Below are positions 16,829 through 25,508 of a stretch of DNA of 64,000 nt, piece by piece. Every line of letters starts with the position of its first letter. Positions within the stretch are counted from its first letter, which is position 1. Origin of the DNA: an uncultured bacterium (GTDB taxonomy: Bacteria > Armatimonadota > Hebobacteria > CAIYQO01); NCBI GenBank assembly GCA_903928345.1, contig CAIYQO010000208.1:1-64000 (forward strand), given 5' to 3'. Position numbers and translations under genes: made by a program. Under the pieces are notes generated by a model. That model saw only the letters and a list, made by a program, of their open reading frames with translations. It was not told where the DNA came from and searched no databases.

Positions 16829-18307
16829 TCACGGCACCGGGGTCGGCGGTGGTTCGGCGATGAGGCCGTTCTCATTGAACTTCACGATCTTCGTGAGGGT
16901 CAGCGCCTTCTCTACCGGGTGCCCCTTCACCGTGTCGTGCTCGGTCAGCCACTTGTAGAGGGGGATGCGCCAGTCGGGGAACACAATCACCGGCGCGGCG
17001 TCGGCTTTCTTCATCCCGTCGCAGTTGATATACAGGTAGTCGTCCACGATCAGGTGGTACGTCTTTTTCAAGTCCAGCGGCTCCCCGCTGCGCAGCACGG
17101 TGCACTTGCCGTCGTTGACCCCCAGGCCGCAGAGGGCGATTTGATCCCCGTGTGGCGAGGTCAGGTCGATGAGCTGCTGCCCGGTGATGGCGATGCGGTA
17201 CAGCTTGTCGTCGAAAGGCAGCATGTTGATTACGTCCGCCTTCGTGAAGGGGCCGGCCGGTAAATCCTGCCGCATACCGCCCGCGTTGTTGGCGGCGAAC
17301 TCCGCGTTCGGATCGGCGATGCGCCAGGTTGCCAGCGCGAAGGAGAGCCCCGTGGTCGAGCGCCACAGGCCGGCGGTATCGATGCCGACCGGCTTGTTGT
17401 AGTCCGGGCCCAGCTTCTGCATGTTTTTATCGATGATCGCCTCCACCGCCGGATCGAGGGTCGCGTTCCGCTGCGCCAGTGATACCTGCTTGATACTTGT
17501 CACGCGCGCGCCGTCCGCATCCACTTCCAGGTCGATGCGCCCGTACGTTGACCAGCGCAAGCCGTCGGTGATGGCCCAGGTGTCCGTGTCCGGAATAATC
17601 CCCTGGCCGACGTCATGATTGAAGCCGCCGATCATCAGCGGGATGTGCAGGTCCGCGACGGCGTGTGCCAGCGCGAGTAGATCCGGATAGGCCAGGCTGG
17701 AGACGACCACCACGGCCTGCGCCCCTTTGATGCGCGCTTCTTGTGTATACATGCGCAGGGCGGGCTCGTAGGGTGCGATCTTCATCAGCCCCAGGTTCAC
17801 CGACGCCGGCAGGCTCTGGGTGATGAGCCCGATCACCGCCACCTTCACGCCCTGGATATCGATCATGACATACGGCTTGGCGACCTCTACCGGCCCGCCG
17901 GCGGTGTTGATGAGGTTCGCCGCCAGGAAGGGGAAGGTCGCCTGCGCGCCCAGCCGCAGCAACTGCCCGCGCCCGAAGGCGAACTCCTGCATGCTCACCG
18001 CGCTGGCGCTGAAGCCCATCGCATTCATCACTTCGACATCCGGCTCGCCTTCCAGGGCGTTCGAGAGCGGGGAATACCCGATGTTGTCGCCGGCGCTGAG
18101 CACGAGAAACTTGCCCGGGGCATAATCTTCGTTCGCTTTCCACGCGGCCATCATCGCCGCGGCGCCGCCGATCTGGTAGCCGTCCATCAGGCTCCCCTTC
18201 AGCGCGCCGTGCATGTCGCCCGTGGTGAGAATGTGCACCGGCACCGCCCACCCCGGCGCGGCGAGCAAGCACATCGTAACGATCCAACTCCACCATCCGC
18301 GTAACAT
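16829..18307 (-). CDS. Secreted 5'-nucleotidase-fold protein lacking the active site
   Basis: The 492-residue product has a signal peptide (cut near Ala21), a calcineurin-like metallophosphatase domain and the C-terminal 5'-nucleotidase domain (AGGMRQDLPAGPFTKADVINMLPF). The first metal sites survive: Asp31 and His33 in TGDMHG, and Asp74 in AGDN. The GNHEFD motif has become SMQEFA (105-110), losing the metal Asn, the catalytic His and the Asp. The SHLG histidine is Ser204, and GHSH has become GFNH (Phe229). Hydrolysis of nucleotides or UDP-sugars therefore looks impossible by the known mechanism, so it may be a binding protein. The start is ATG 18307 behind GGAGG. Confidence 0.88.
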   Translation of the reverse strand: MLRGWWSWIVTMCLLAAPGWAVPVHILTTGDMHGALKGSLMDGYQIGGAAAMMAAWKANEDYAPGKFLVLSAGDNIGYSPLSNALEGEPDVEVMNAMGFSASAVSMQEFAFGRGQLLRLGAQATFPFLAANLINTAGGPVEVAKPYVMIDIQGVKVAVIGLITQSLPASVNLGLMKIAPYEPALRMYTQEARIKGAQAVVVVSSLAYPDLLALAHAVADLHIPLMIGGFNHDVGQGIIPDTDTWAITDGLRWSTYGRIDLEVDADGARVTSIKQVSLAQRNATLDPAVEAIIDKNMQKLGPDYNKPVGIDTAGLWRSTTGLSFALATWRIADPNAEFAANNAGGMRQDLPAGPFTKADVINMLPFDDKLYRIAITGQQLIDLTSPHGDQIALCGLGVNDGKCTVLRSGEPLDLKKTYHLIVDDYLYINCDGMKKADAAPVIVFPDWRIPLYKWLTEHDTVKGHPVEKALTLTKIVKFNENGLIAEPPPTPVP

Positions 18308-18416
18308 CGGCCACCTCCATAAAATTAATGTGCCGATTTTACGCGGTTTACAGCAAGCCGTCAATTTGCTCGCGCGCCCGCGCGCCGCGGCGGTATGTGC
18401 CGGCAAATACCGCGGG

Positions 18417-18743
18417 TTATACGGAACGATCGCGCTGTTGTTGCGGTTGCTCGGGTTCCGAGGGGGCGCCACCGAGTTCGTCCGGGCCGCTCTCGGCGCC
18501 GAGTTCCAACTCGCCGGGATCGTAGGTGGTGTCGTCGTTTAACCCGCTCGCGAAGCCCGTGCCGTCGGCATCGAGCGGCGCGATGGTCTCCCCGTTGGGC
18601 TCCACCAGATCTGTGTTGAAGACGGCGTCCACCATGTCGGTGGGGCTCGCGTCCGGCTCGTCCTGGCCAAAGTCGCCGGGCAGCATCTCCGCATGTTCGC
18701 CGGTCAGGTCGCCCGGCACGTCGTTCCTGTGCTCATGCGGCAT
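18417..18743 (-). CDS. Small acidic protein of unknown function
   Basis: The 108-residue product is rich in Asp, Glu, Pro and Gly (PGDFGQDEPDASPTDMVDAVFN) and ends Gln/Arg-rich. It is probably disordered and has no signal peptide. The start is ATG 18743 behind GGAGGAG. The upstream gene stops at 18733, inside this gene's first codons, so the two are translationally coupled. I recognise no family. Confidence 0.55.
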   Translation of the reverse strand: MPHEHRNDVPGDLTGEHAEMLPGDFGQDEPDASPTDMVDAVFNTDLVEPNGETIAPLDADGTGFASGLNDDTTYDPGELELGAESGPDELGGAPSEPEQPQQQRDRSV

Positions 18744-19164
18744 TGGGCTTCTCCTCCTCGCGCGCGAGATGCGCGCCATACGTCTTCGTGCGTGGCTCCT
18801 CTGGTGGCACGACCGTGGACGCGTCGGGGGTGGCGCTGGCGCCGTGGGTGTCGCCGGGGGCGCTGATTTCCAGGCGCGGCACGCTCACGTCGCCGGCGTC
18901 GCCGCCCAGGCTCATGCCCGCGGGTTCGGCGGAAGCGTCGAAGGCGCCCACCCCGGTCCGCGGCGGGGGTGGGGGCACGATGCGCGAAACTTCCTCCAGC
19001 GTGCCCGCCGCGCGCAGGCGCCGCTTGGCCTCGTTCAGCAACTGTTCGGTGCGCTCGGGCGGAATGGGCGGACGCGGCAATTGCGGCTCCGTGCCGCCCG
19101 CCGGGTCGCCCGGCTTGCCTTCCGTGCCGCCACTGCCGAGATCCTCCACGTCCTCACGATCCAT
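18733..19164 (-). CDS. Small Pro-rich acidic protein of unknown function
   Basis: The 143-residue product holds one short helical block (ERTEQLLNEAKRRLRAAGTL, about 38-57), a run of prolines (VPPPPPR) and a Gly/Ser/Asp-rich rest. It is likely mostly disordered and cytoplasmic. The start is ATG 19164 behind GGGGAGG. It overlaps the next gene by 11 bases in a two-gene unit. No homologue comes to mind. The good ribosome sites of both genes are the main reason to believe in them. Confidence 0.5.
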   Translation of the reverse strand: MDREDVEDLGSGGTEGKPGDPAGGTEPQLPRPPIPPERTEQLLNEAKRRLRAAGTLEEVSRIVPPPPPRTGVGAFDASAEPAGMSLGGDAGDVSVPRLEISAPGDTHGASATPDASTVVPPEEPRTKTYGAHLAREEEKPNAA

Positions 19165-19513
19165 GGCCGCACCTCCCCTATCGGGATGCCCGCGCGGCGG
19201 CACGGCAAACGGCGGCGGTGTGCGAAGAATGAGAAGCGGGGAGCGGGGAAGGAGCGCCATGGGGTAATGCCGGAGTTTACCACTGGCTGAAGCCGATGGC
19301 TGATCGATTCAAGCACGCTGAAGCGCGCTGGGGTGCGAAACACGAAGCCGTGTGGAATGATCGGAGCCGGCTTCAGCCGGCTTGAGCACGTCAGCCACCG
19401 GCTTATGCTCTTTGATGCATGACTGCAGCTATGGTGCGCAGGTGAGCGGCGACTGAAATCGCCAGGGTCGTTCTCCGGCTTCACTCGCTGACCTGGTCTG
19501 GGTGACGCGCGTT
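19165..19513. other. Gene-free stretch with GCCGGCTTCAG-type palindromes
   Basis: No convincing frame or RNA gene is visible. Around 19370-19390 the word GCCGGCTTCAGCCGGCTTGA occurs, and TGAAGCCG/CGGCTTCA words recur from 19290 to 19410, giving several overlapping hairpins. The stretch resembles the other palindromic intergenic repeats here, but it has no second copy in this window. Confidence 0.5.
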
Positions 19514-20092
19514 TTACCCCCACGCGCTGTAATCAGGCGCGGTGAAGAGGCTGTCGAGCATGCCGTAGAGCAGGGGATCTTTCTCCTGCAGTCCGTGGCG
19601 GTCCACCGAGCGGCCGTCGTCGGTGCGTCCGTTCAGCTCTTCCAGCAGGTAGGCGGTCACGCCTTCGGCGAAATACTCGCGCGGATTGACGGCGGCGTAC
19701 CAGTTGATGGGCGCGCCGCGCTTCCACACCCGGTGGAAGTCCTTGGAGGTGGTGAAGTAGAAGTAGCCGTCCTTCGCCATGGCGTGGTCGAGCAGGTGCG
19801 CGAATTCGTGCAGCAGCACCTGGTTGCCCATGGTGTCCGGCATGTAGATGATGCAGTCATCCGGGTTGAACCACGCGGTCTGGTTGCTGTCCATCAACTT
19901 GTTCCCACAACGCCGGCCCTTCTCTACGATGCCGTAGAAGCTGGGCAGCCACGGGGTTTCCCAAATCCACACCCCCCCGCTGACACGGCGAATCCGCCGT
20001 TGCAGATGGGACGGGAAGAGACTATATACGTGCCGGACGTCGTCGATGCGACATTCAGCACAGCGGCTGTGCGGCAAATCAAAGGCTTCCAT
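19514..20092 (-). CDS. HEFAH zinc-metallopeptidase-like protein
   Basis: The 192-residue product contains LLHEFAHLLDHAM, the HExxH zincin signature. About 45 residues later comes NPREYFAEGVTAYLL, where the Glu of YFAE is a good third zinc ligand. From memory, this layout fits the anthrax-lethal-factor-like (ATLF) and related zincins. An upstream CAEC pair may bind another metal. No signal peptide is evident with the start at ATG 20092. Its ribosome site is weak, and the frame stays open to 20176. The gene and the following ~300 bases are lower in G+C than their neighbours, so transfer is possible. Confidence 0.7.
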   Translation of the reverse strand: MEAFDLPHSRCAECRIDDVRHVYSLFPSHLQRRIRRVSGGVWIWETPWLPSFYGIVEKGRRCGNKLMDSNQTAWFNPDDCIIYMPDTMGNQVLLHEFAHLLDHAMAKDGYFYFTTSKDFHRVWKRGAPINWYAAVNPREYFAEGVTAYLLEELNGRTDDGRSVDRHGLQEKDPLLYGMLDSLFTAPDYSAWG

Positions 20093-20386
20093 TGTACTAC
20101 CTACTGCGCCAAAAACGGGTGGTGGTATGTCTGGTGCGACGGACAAATTGTAGCACGACCGCACGGGGTTTTGCAAGTGGGTGGCGCAGGAAAAGTATGG
20201 GAATTTTTCAAGCCGAGTAAGGGCCGTCTCACGGCAGTTTCGAGGCGGGAACGTGCATAAATCGAGGCGTTTTTCGGCAAAAATACCCGGGCGCTTGCCT
20301 TGCTTAGCAAATTAGCGATAAGGGGAATAGCGGGCGGAAGTTGGGCAAGGAAACGGATGGATAATTGTAAAAATAGCGTTGAAAAA
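20093..20386. other. A/T-richer gene-free stretch
   Basis: I see no gene, tRNA or clear repeat. The lower G+C of the preceding metallopeptidase gene continues here, up to the stop of mtaB. Confidence 0.5.
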
Positions 20387-21640
20387 CTATGTCAACGGCG
20401 TAGCAAGCACATGGTCGTCGGCCACCGCCGTCACGCGCACGGCGACCACGTGGCCGACCGCGGCGGGGGCGAAGGGCGCCGCCACGCGCAGGTAGTGCGG
20501 CGTGAGGCCCTCGCCGTTGCGTTCCGCCAGCACCGAGACGGTCTGTCCCACCAACGGCGTAGCATAGGCGGCGAAGAGACGGCGCTCCAGTGCGTGCAGC
20601 GCCTGCACGCGCGCGGCCTTCACCGCGTCGGCCACCGCGCCGGGCAGCGTGGCCGCCGCGGTGTGCGGGCGCGGGGAGAAGGGGAAGACGTGCAGTTTGA
20701 TGAAACCCAGCTCCTCCACCAGCGCCGCCGTGCGCGCGAAGGCCGCGTCGTCCTCGCCGGGAAAGCCCACGATAATGTCCGTGGAGAAGGTGGCGTCGGG
20801 CATGGCGGCGCGCAGGCGGGCGATCAAGCGCCGGTAGCGGTCGGCGGTGTAGCCGCGACGCATTGCGCGCAGCACGCCGTCATCGCCCGATTGCAGGCAG
20901 ATATGGAAGTGCCGGCACAGCGCGGGGTGGTCGGCCAGCGTGGCGATGAGGCGTGCGCTGATGCCGAGGGGCTCCAGCGAACTCACGCGCAGCCGGGGCA
21001 CGTCCAGCGCGCGCGTGGCCTCGAGCAAGTCCGCCAGCCGCGGGCCGTGCAGGTCCAGGCCGTAGGCGTCCAGGCGGATGCCGGTGAGCACGATCTCCTG
21101 CACGCCGCGCGCCACCAGCGCGTGCAATTCCGGCAGCACCTCGTCCGGCGGGCGGCTGCGCACCGGGCCGCGCGCCAGCGTCACCGCGCAAAAGGTGCAG
21201 CGCAGGTTGCATCCGTCCTGCACCTTCACCGTGCCGCGCGTGCGCCGGGCGGAGGCCGCCAGGCCGGGGGCGGCACCCGGGGTGGGGGGGCGCAGCGTCG
21301 CGAGCAGCTCCGGGATGCGCGCCTGCTCCGCCAACGGCACCACGGCATCCACCCCGTCGATCGCCGCCAGCCGCGCCGGCTCCAGCGACGCGTAGCACCC
21401 GGTCACCACCAGCAGCGCCTCCGCGTTCAACTTCAGCGTGTGCCGCAGCGTCTTGCGCGACTTGCGGTCCGCTCCGCCCGTCACGGTGCAGGTATTCACA
21501 ATATAAATGTCCGCCGGCGCCTCCGCGGGCACGATCACGTACCCGCGCGCGGCCAGCGCGCGGGCCAGCGTGTCGCTGTCGTAGCGGTTGGCCTTGCATC
21601 CCAGCGTGGGCAAGGCGACGGTGACGGGCTTTTCAGGCAT
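20387..21640 (-). CDS. mtaB: tRNA t6A37 methylthiotransferase MtaB
   Basis: MtaB is a radical-SAM enzyme that adds a methylthio group to t6A37 of tRNAs, making ms2t6A. The 417-residue product has the UPF0004 domain with Cys15, Cys51 and Cys82 for the auxiliary cluster. The radical-SAM motif is CNLRCTFC (Cys144, 148, 151). A C-terminal TRAM-like part follows. Its length is close to the family's ~430. There is no ribosome site. TATAAT lies 8 bases before the ATG, pointing to a leaderless mRNA. It is divergent from the pseudopilin gene. Confidence 0.93.
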   Translation of the reverse strand: MPEKPVTVALPTLGCKANRYDSDTLARALAARGYVIVPAEAPADIYIVNTCTVTGGADRKSRKTLRHTLKLNAEALLVVTGCYASLEPARLAAIDGVDAVVPLAEQARIPELLATLRPPTPGAAPGLAASARRTRGTVKVQDGCNLRCTFCAVTLARGPVRSRPPDEVLPELHALVARGVQEIVLTGIRLDAYGLDLHGPRLADLLEATRALDVPRLRVSSLEPLGISARLIATLADHPALCRHFHICLQSGDDGVLRAMRRGYTADRYRRLIARLRAAMPDATFSTDIIVGFPGEDDAAFARTAALVEELGFIKLHVFPFSPRPHTAAATLPGAVADAVKAARVQALHALERRLFAAYATPLVGQTVSVLAERNGEGLTPHYLRVAAPFAPAAVGHVVAVRVTAVADDHVLATPLT

Positions 21641-21648
21641 GACGCCGT

Positions 21649-21654
21649 ATTATA
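21649..21654 (-). promoter_or_regulatory. -10 box directly upstream of mtaB (leaderless)
   Basis: TATAAT on the minus strand ends 8 bases before the ATG at 21640, so the leader would be only one or two bases long. No -35 box or ribosome site is seen. Confidence 0.6.
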
Positions 21655-21709
21655 ACGCATCCGCGCGTGTCATGCACCCGGCGCTTTGCCGAAAAAAGTG
21701 CTTACCCCG

Positions 21710-21738
21710 TTGACGGCGGCGCTTGCCAGAGGTAAAAT
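21710..21738 (+). promoter_or_regulatory. Promoter of the first pseudopilin gene
   Basis: TTGACG at 21710-21715 and TAAAAT at 21733-21738 are separated by 17 bases. The leader would be about 53 bases. Confidence 0.75.
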
Positions 21739-21797
21739 TATATATACGGTCGTTCACCCGGTTCATGGCCGATTTTCTTCGGCAGAAAGAGATCACT

Positions 21798-22994
21798 ATG
21801 CGTAAACCCGTGGGGTTCACCCTCATCGAACTCCTGGTCGTGATAGCTATCATAGCTATCCTCGCCGCCATTCTTTTCCCCGTCTTTGCCAAAGCGCGCG
21901 AAAAGGCGCGGCAGACGAGTTGCTTGAACAATCAGAAGCAGATCGTCACCGCGACGATGATGTACGCGCAGGACAACAACGAAATGCTGCCCTCGGCAGA
22001 TACCTTCTGGGGCAGTATCAACCTCGATAAGGGCGTGCTGATCTGCCCGACGAAAGGCACGAAGACGCCCAACGGGTATGTTTATGACAGCTTCATCGCC
22101 GGCAAGGCGTTGGGGGAGATCGGCTCGCCGACCGGCACCATGTTGACCGCTGACGGGAACTCCGGCACCGCGACGGGGCAGGTGGCCAACACCGCCTACA
22201 ATGCCGGGCAGATCGACATGCGCCATGGCGGTTCCGTGGTGATGGGCTTCATGGACGGCCATGCGGAGATCACCAAGACGCCGCCGTTCCCCTTCGTGAG
22301 CGGCATGACCGGCTGGTACACGGGCGATACGGGCGTGACGCTGAACGGCACCACCGTCGCGAGTTGGGCCGACCAGTCCGGGAGCAATAACACGGCGCAG
22401 CAGGCCACGGCGGCCCGTCAGCCCACCGTGTTGGCCGGCGCGGCCAACGGGCACAACGGCATCTTCTTCACCAGTTCGGCCGCCTCGCAATATCTGACGA
22501 TCCCCACGTTGACCACTGTAGCGTCGGCGGTGGTGGTGGCCAAGTATACGAACCCCAACGGCAACGGCCACTTCCAGAATTACGCCACCCTGATCGGCAG
22601 CGGCACGGGCGGGGACCCGCTCATGCTGCGCACGGAAAACGACACCCTGTATTTCCGTTGCGCGGGTAATGGCAACTGGGCGGACGGCTTCATCGTGGCC
22701 GATAACACCGCACCGACGGCTCCCCTGGTGTGGATCAACGGCGTGCAACCGACCACCCACTGGCCGGCCTACCTGGGCCCGATGATCAATAAAAGCTGCG
22801 TGGTGATCGCCAACGATGCCGACACCGCGGCCACCCCATATACCATGACCGGCGGTGTGGCCTTTGGCATCGGTGATGCCGCCAACCAGGGCTGGGACGG
22901 CCCCATGCTGGAGATCGCCCTGTTCAGCCGCAACCTGGTGCCGGCCGAAATCCAGAATATCAACGAATACATGCGCGGCAAGTACGGCATCTAA
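21798..22994 (+). CDS. Type II pseudopilin-like protein with a lectin-like C-terminal domain
   Basis: The 398-residue product begins [22 protein letters not shown], a class III prepilin leader cut after Gly6 by the prepilin peptidase. [15 protein letters not shown] follows, and then a DUF1559-like part with the H-x9-DG motif ([14 protein letters not shown]). From about residue 175 on it is beta-rich ([21 protein letters not shown]) and resembles LamG/concanavalin folds. It is probably displayed on a pilus-like fibre or left at the cell surface. The first ~110 residues nearly match the gene at 34869, but the C-terminal domains differ. The start is ATG 21798. No assembly genes are nearby. Confidence 0.85.
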   Translation: MRKPVGFTLIELLVVIAIIAILAAILFPVFAKAREKARQTSCLNNQKQIVTATMMYAQDNNEMLPSADTFWGSINLDKGVLICPTKGTKTPNGYVYDSFIAGKALGEIGSPTGTMLTADGNSGTATGQVANTAYNAGQIDMRHGGSVVMGFMDGHAEITKTPPFPFVSGMTGWYTGDTGVTLNGTTVASWADQSGSNNTAQQATAARQPTVLAGAANGHNGIFFTSSAASQYLTIPTLTTVASAVVVAKYTNPNGNGHFQNYATLIGSGTGGDPLMLRTENDTLYFRCAGNGNWADGFIVADNTAPTAPLVWINGVQPTTHWPAYLGPMINKSCVVIANDADTAATPYTMTGGVAFGIGDAANQGWDGPMLEIALFSRNLVPAEIQNINEYMRGKYGI

Positions 22995-23014
22995 CACCGC
23001 GTCTTGCGCCACCG

Positions 23015-23050
23015 CACCACGGGGCCGGTCAATCGACCGGCCCCGTGGTG
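23015..23050 (+). terminator. Terminator of the first pseudopilin gene
   Basis: The 16-base arms 23015-23030 and 23035-23050 pair perfectly around AATC. A short T-run (TTTGAT) follows. Confidence 0.75.
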
Positions 23051-23141
23051 TTTGATAACCAAACAAGTTATCTATTCTTACCCCCACAAATGACGCTTTT
23101 TACCCCGCCTGCCACGACTGGCAGGGGCCGGCGGATTGTGC

Positions 23142-23147
23142 TACAAT
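23142..23147 (+). promoter_or_regulatory. Extended -10 box directly upstream of the first glycyl radical enzyme
   Basis: TGCTACAAT has the extended -10 form TGn-TACAAT. The box ends 7 bases before ATG 23155. It would overlap the other candidate ATG at 23146, which favours the 23155 start. No ribosome site is visible, so a leaderless mRNA is predicted. Confidence 0.6.
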
Positions 23148-23154
23148 GCGCCCG

Positions 23155-25374
23155 ATGCCTACCACCTTGCCCGAGACGATCCCTGATATCGCCGCCCAGG
23201 TGCGAGCGGAGCTGACGGCGTACTACGCCACAGCCGACGCGCCGGACGGGCGCGGGCGCTGCGAGGCCGCCATCCGCGCGCGGATGGAGGCGGAGGCGGG
23301 GTCCGCGCCGTCGGCGCGGGCGCTGAAGGCGCGGCAGAGCGAGGTGATCGCCGCCTTGGCCGACCCGGTTTGCTTCGCCACCACCCCCTTTCCCTTCGAG
23401 TGCGGCGTGCGCCCCCGCTGGAGTTGGGGCGTCGGCGGCGCGGCCACGTGGATCACCGAGCACCACGCCCACCTCTTCGACCGCACCGGCGCCGACACGC
23501 GCGCCGTCCCCTTCAACGACTCCGGCCTCACCTGGTGGTACAACGCCGTCGACCTCGACCACTTCAACCTGGGCTACGACGCGGTGCTGGCGCACGGCGT
23601 CACCGGCCTGCTGGCCGCGGCACGCGCCGCACGCACGGACGACCCGGTGACGACGGACTTCCTCGACGCGGTGGAGTGCAGCCTCCGCGCCTTCCAGGCC
23701 CTCGCCGACCGCTTCGCCGCGGGCTACGCCGCGCGGGCGGGGGAGTCACCCTTCCTGGCGGGGTGCGCCGCGGCGCTGCGCCGCGTACCCGCCGAACCCC
23801 CGCGCACCTTCCTCGAGGCGCTGCTCACCCTCAGCGCGTGGCGCGAGCTGGGCGCGACGCTGGAAGGCGTGGGCATCTCCACCGTCGGTCACCTCGACCG
23901 GCTGCTCTACCCGTACTACGCCGCCGACCTCGCCGCGGGACGGCTGACCGAGGACGCGGCCGCTGAGCTGCTGGCGCGCTACCTGGTCTACACCGACTGC
24001 CGCTACGTCGACCTGCGTGCGGAGAGCTGGGCGGAGAGTTCCACCTGCATGAACCTGGGCGGGTGCGACGCCGACGGCACGCCCGTCTGCAACGCCCTCA
24101 CCTTCCTCATCCTGCGCCTGCACCGCGCGCTGCGCCTCATCAACCCCAAACCCCACGTGCGCCTGAGCGCCGCCACCGACCCGGCGCTGCTGCGCGAGGT
24201 CGCCGCGCACATCGCCGGCGGCTACAACACGGTGGACGTCTTCAACGACGACGTCATCATCCCCGCGCAGCAGCGGATGGGCAAGCGGCTGGAGGACTGC
24301 CGGCTGTACGTCAACGGTGGCTGCCAGGAGCCGATGCTCACGGGCTTCGAGCACTCCGCCGGGGCGCACTGGTACGTGAGCCTGCCGCGCCTGCTGGAGT
24401 TCTCCCTGCACGGCACGCCCGACCCCGCGCTGCCCATCGCGCCGGTGGCCGCGGAGGCCGACTTCGACGCGGTCTACGCCACGGTGCTGGGCAACCTGCA
24501 CGCGGTGATCGCCGCCGAGGCAACCCTGGAACGCGAGCGCGGGTTGAACTGGCCCGACGTGATCCCTCTGCCGCTGGTGAGCGCCACGCTGGCCGACTGC
24601 CTGCCCAACGGGCGCGACCTGACGCAAGGCGGCGCGCGCTACGGCCCGACGGGGGTCTGCTTCGTGGGCTTCGCCACGCTGGCCGACAGCCTGTTCGCCA
24701 TCAAGGAGGCCGTCTTCACCCGCGGCCTGTGCACGCTGTCCGCGTTGCGCACCGCCCTCGCCGCCGATTTCCAGGGGTATGAAACCCTCCTCGCGGCGTT
24801 GCGCCGCCTGCCGCATTTCGGGCAGGACGATCCGGCGGCGGATGCCTTCGCCGCGCGGGTGGCGCGCGACATCGCCGCCAGTTGCCGCGGGCACGTCAAC
24901 GAGCGCGGCGGCCCGCTGCAACCGGCGCTCTTCTCCTATTACCAGTTCCACCACATGGGCATCATGGTGGGCGCCACACCGGATGGTCGCCGCGCGGGGG
25001 AGAACGTGTCGCATAGCGCGGGTCCCAGTCAACTGGCGGCCCCGCCCAGCGTGGCGCACTACTTCGCGGGCATCGGCAGCATCGACTTCAGCGACTTCCC
25101 CGCCATCGGCGTGCTCGATCTGCAACTGCCGCTGATGAGCGACACCGCCGTGCTCACCGACGCCTGCACGGCGCTGCTGCGCACGTTCCTCGCCGTGGGC
25201 GGGCCGATGCTGCAGCCCTCCGCCGTCGACCCGGCGCTGCTGCGCGCCGCGCAAGCCGACCCCGCCGCCCACCGCGACCTGGTGGTGCGCGTCTCCGGCT
25301 ACAGCGCCTACTTCATCGCCCTGGAGCGCCACGTGCAGGACGAGATCATCGCCCGCACGCTGGTGGGAGTATAG
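23155..25374 (+). CDS. Glycyl radical enzyme (PFL-like) of unknown substrate
   Basis: The 739-residue product has the two hallmarks of the family. The active-site Cys390 with the following Glu is in GGCQEPM. The radical-bearing Gly715 is in RVSGYSAYF, 25 residues from the end. The GCxEP form points to the dehydratase/lyase branch rather than pyruvate formate-lyase itself, which has two adjacent cysteines. Gln after the Cys is unusual, as Val is common. No activating enzyme is in the window. A URO-D-family gene follows on the same strand after a small inverted repeat. The enzyme needs anoxic conditions. The substrate cannot be read from sequence. Confidence 0.88.
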   Translation: MPTTLPETIPDIAAQVRAELTAYYATADAPDGRGRCEAAIRARMEAEAGSAPSARALKARQSEVIAALADPVCFATTPFPFECGVRPRWSWGVGGAATWITEHHAHLFDRTGADTRAVPFNDSGLTWWYNAVDLDHFNLGYDAVLAHGVTGLLAAARAARTDDPVTTDFLDAVECSLRAFQALADRFAAGYAARAGESPFLAGCAAALRRVPAEPPRTFLEALLTLSAWRELGATLEGVGISTVGHLDRLLYPYYAADLAAGRLTEDAAAELLARYLVYTDCRYVDLRAESWAESSTCMNLGGCDADGTPVCNALTFLILRLHRALRLINPKPHVRLSAATDPALLREVAAHIAGGYNTVDVFNDDVIIPAQQRMGKRLEDCRLYVNGGCQEPMLTGFEHSAGAHWYVSLPRLLEFSLHGTPDPALPIAPVAAEADFDAVYATVLGNLHAVIAAEATLERERGLNWPDVIPLPLVSATLADCLPNGRDLTQGGARYGPTGVCFVGFATLADSLFAIKEAVFTRGLCTLSALRTALAADFQGYETLLAALRRLPHFGQDDPAADAFAARVARDIAASCRGHVNERGGPLQPALFSYYQFHHMGIMVGATPDGRRAGENVSHSAGPSQLAAPPSVAHYFAGIGSIDFSDFPAIGVLDLQLPLMSDTAVLTDACTALLRTFLAVGGPMLQPSAVDPALLRAAQADPAAHRDLVVRVSGYSAYFIALERHVQDEIIARTLVGV

Positions 25375-25428
25375 TTGAAGGTTGAAGGTTGAAGGGAAAC
25401 GCAGATCTTTCAACCTTCAACCTTCAAC
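25374..25428. repeat. GTTGAAG tandem inverted repeat
   Basis: Arms 25374-25393 and 25409-25428 are exact 20-base complements made of GTTGAAG repeats around a 15-base loop. The left arm starts on the last base of the preceding gene's stop codon. It could end transcription or protect the 3' end, though it has no T-run. Confidence 0.8.
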
Positions 25429-25508
25429 TGGGACGTCGGTTAGCCGCAATCGGTTGCGAATACGGAACGCACATCCGGTAGACAACTTCATTCTCGGGAG
25501 ATTGTGTT

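Noticed and set aside
16829-18307. Functional bifunctional UDP-sugar hydrolase/5'-nucleotidase
   Set aside because: The fold is right, but the NHE, SHLG and GHSH motifs are lost, so an active-enzyme label would mislead.
19035-19523. Minus-strand frame across 19035-19523
   Set aside because: It runs through a palindrome-rich intergenic stretch and over the start of a better-supported gene. It has no ribosome site or family motif.
25374-25428. Possible small CRISPR-like repeat
   Set aside because: It is a single pair of tandem GTTGAAG arms in inverted orientation, with no spacer series and no cas genes.
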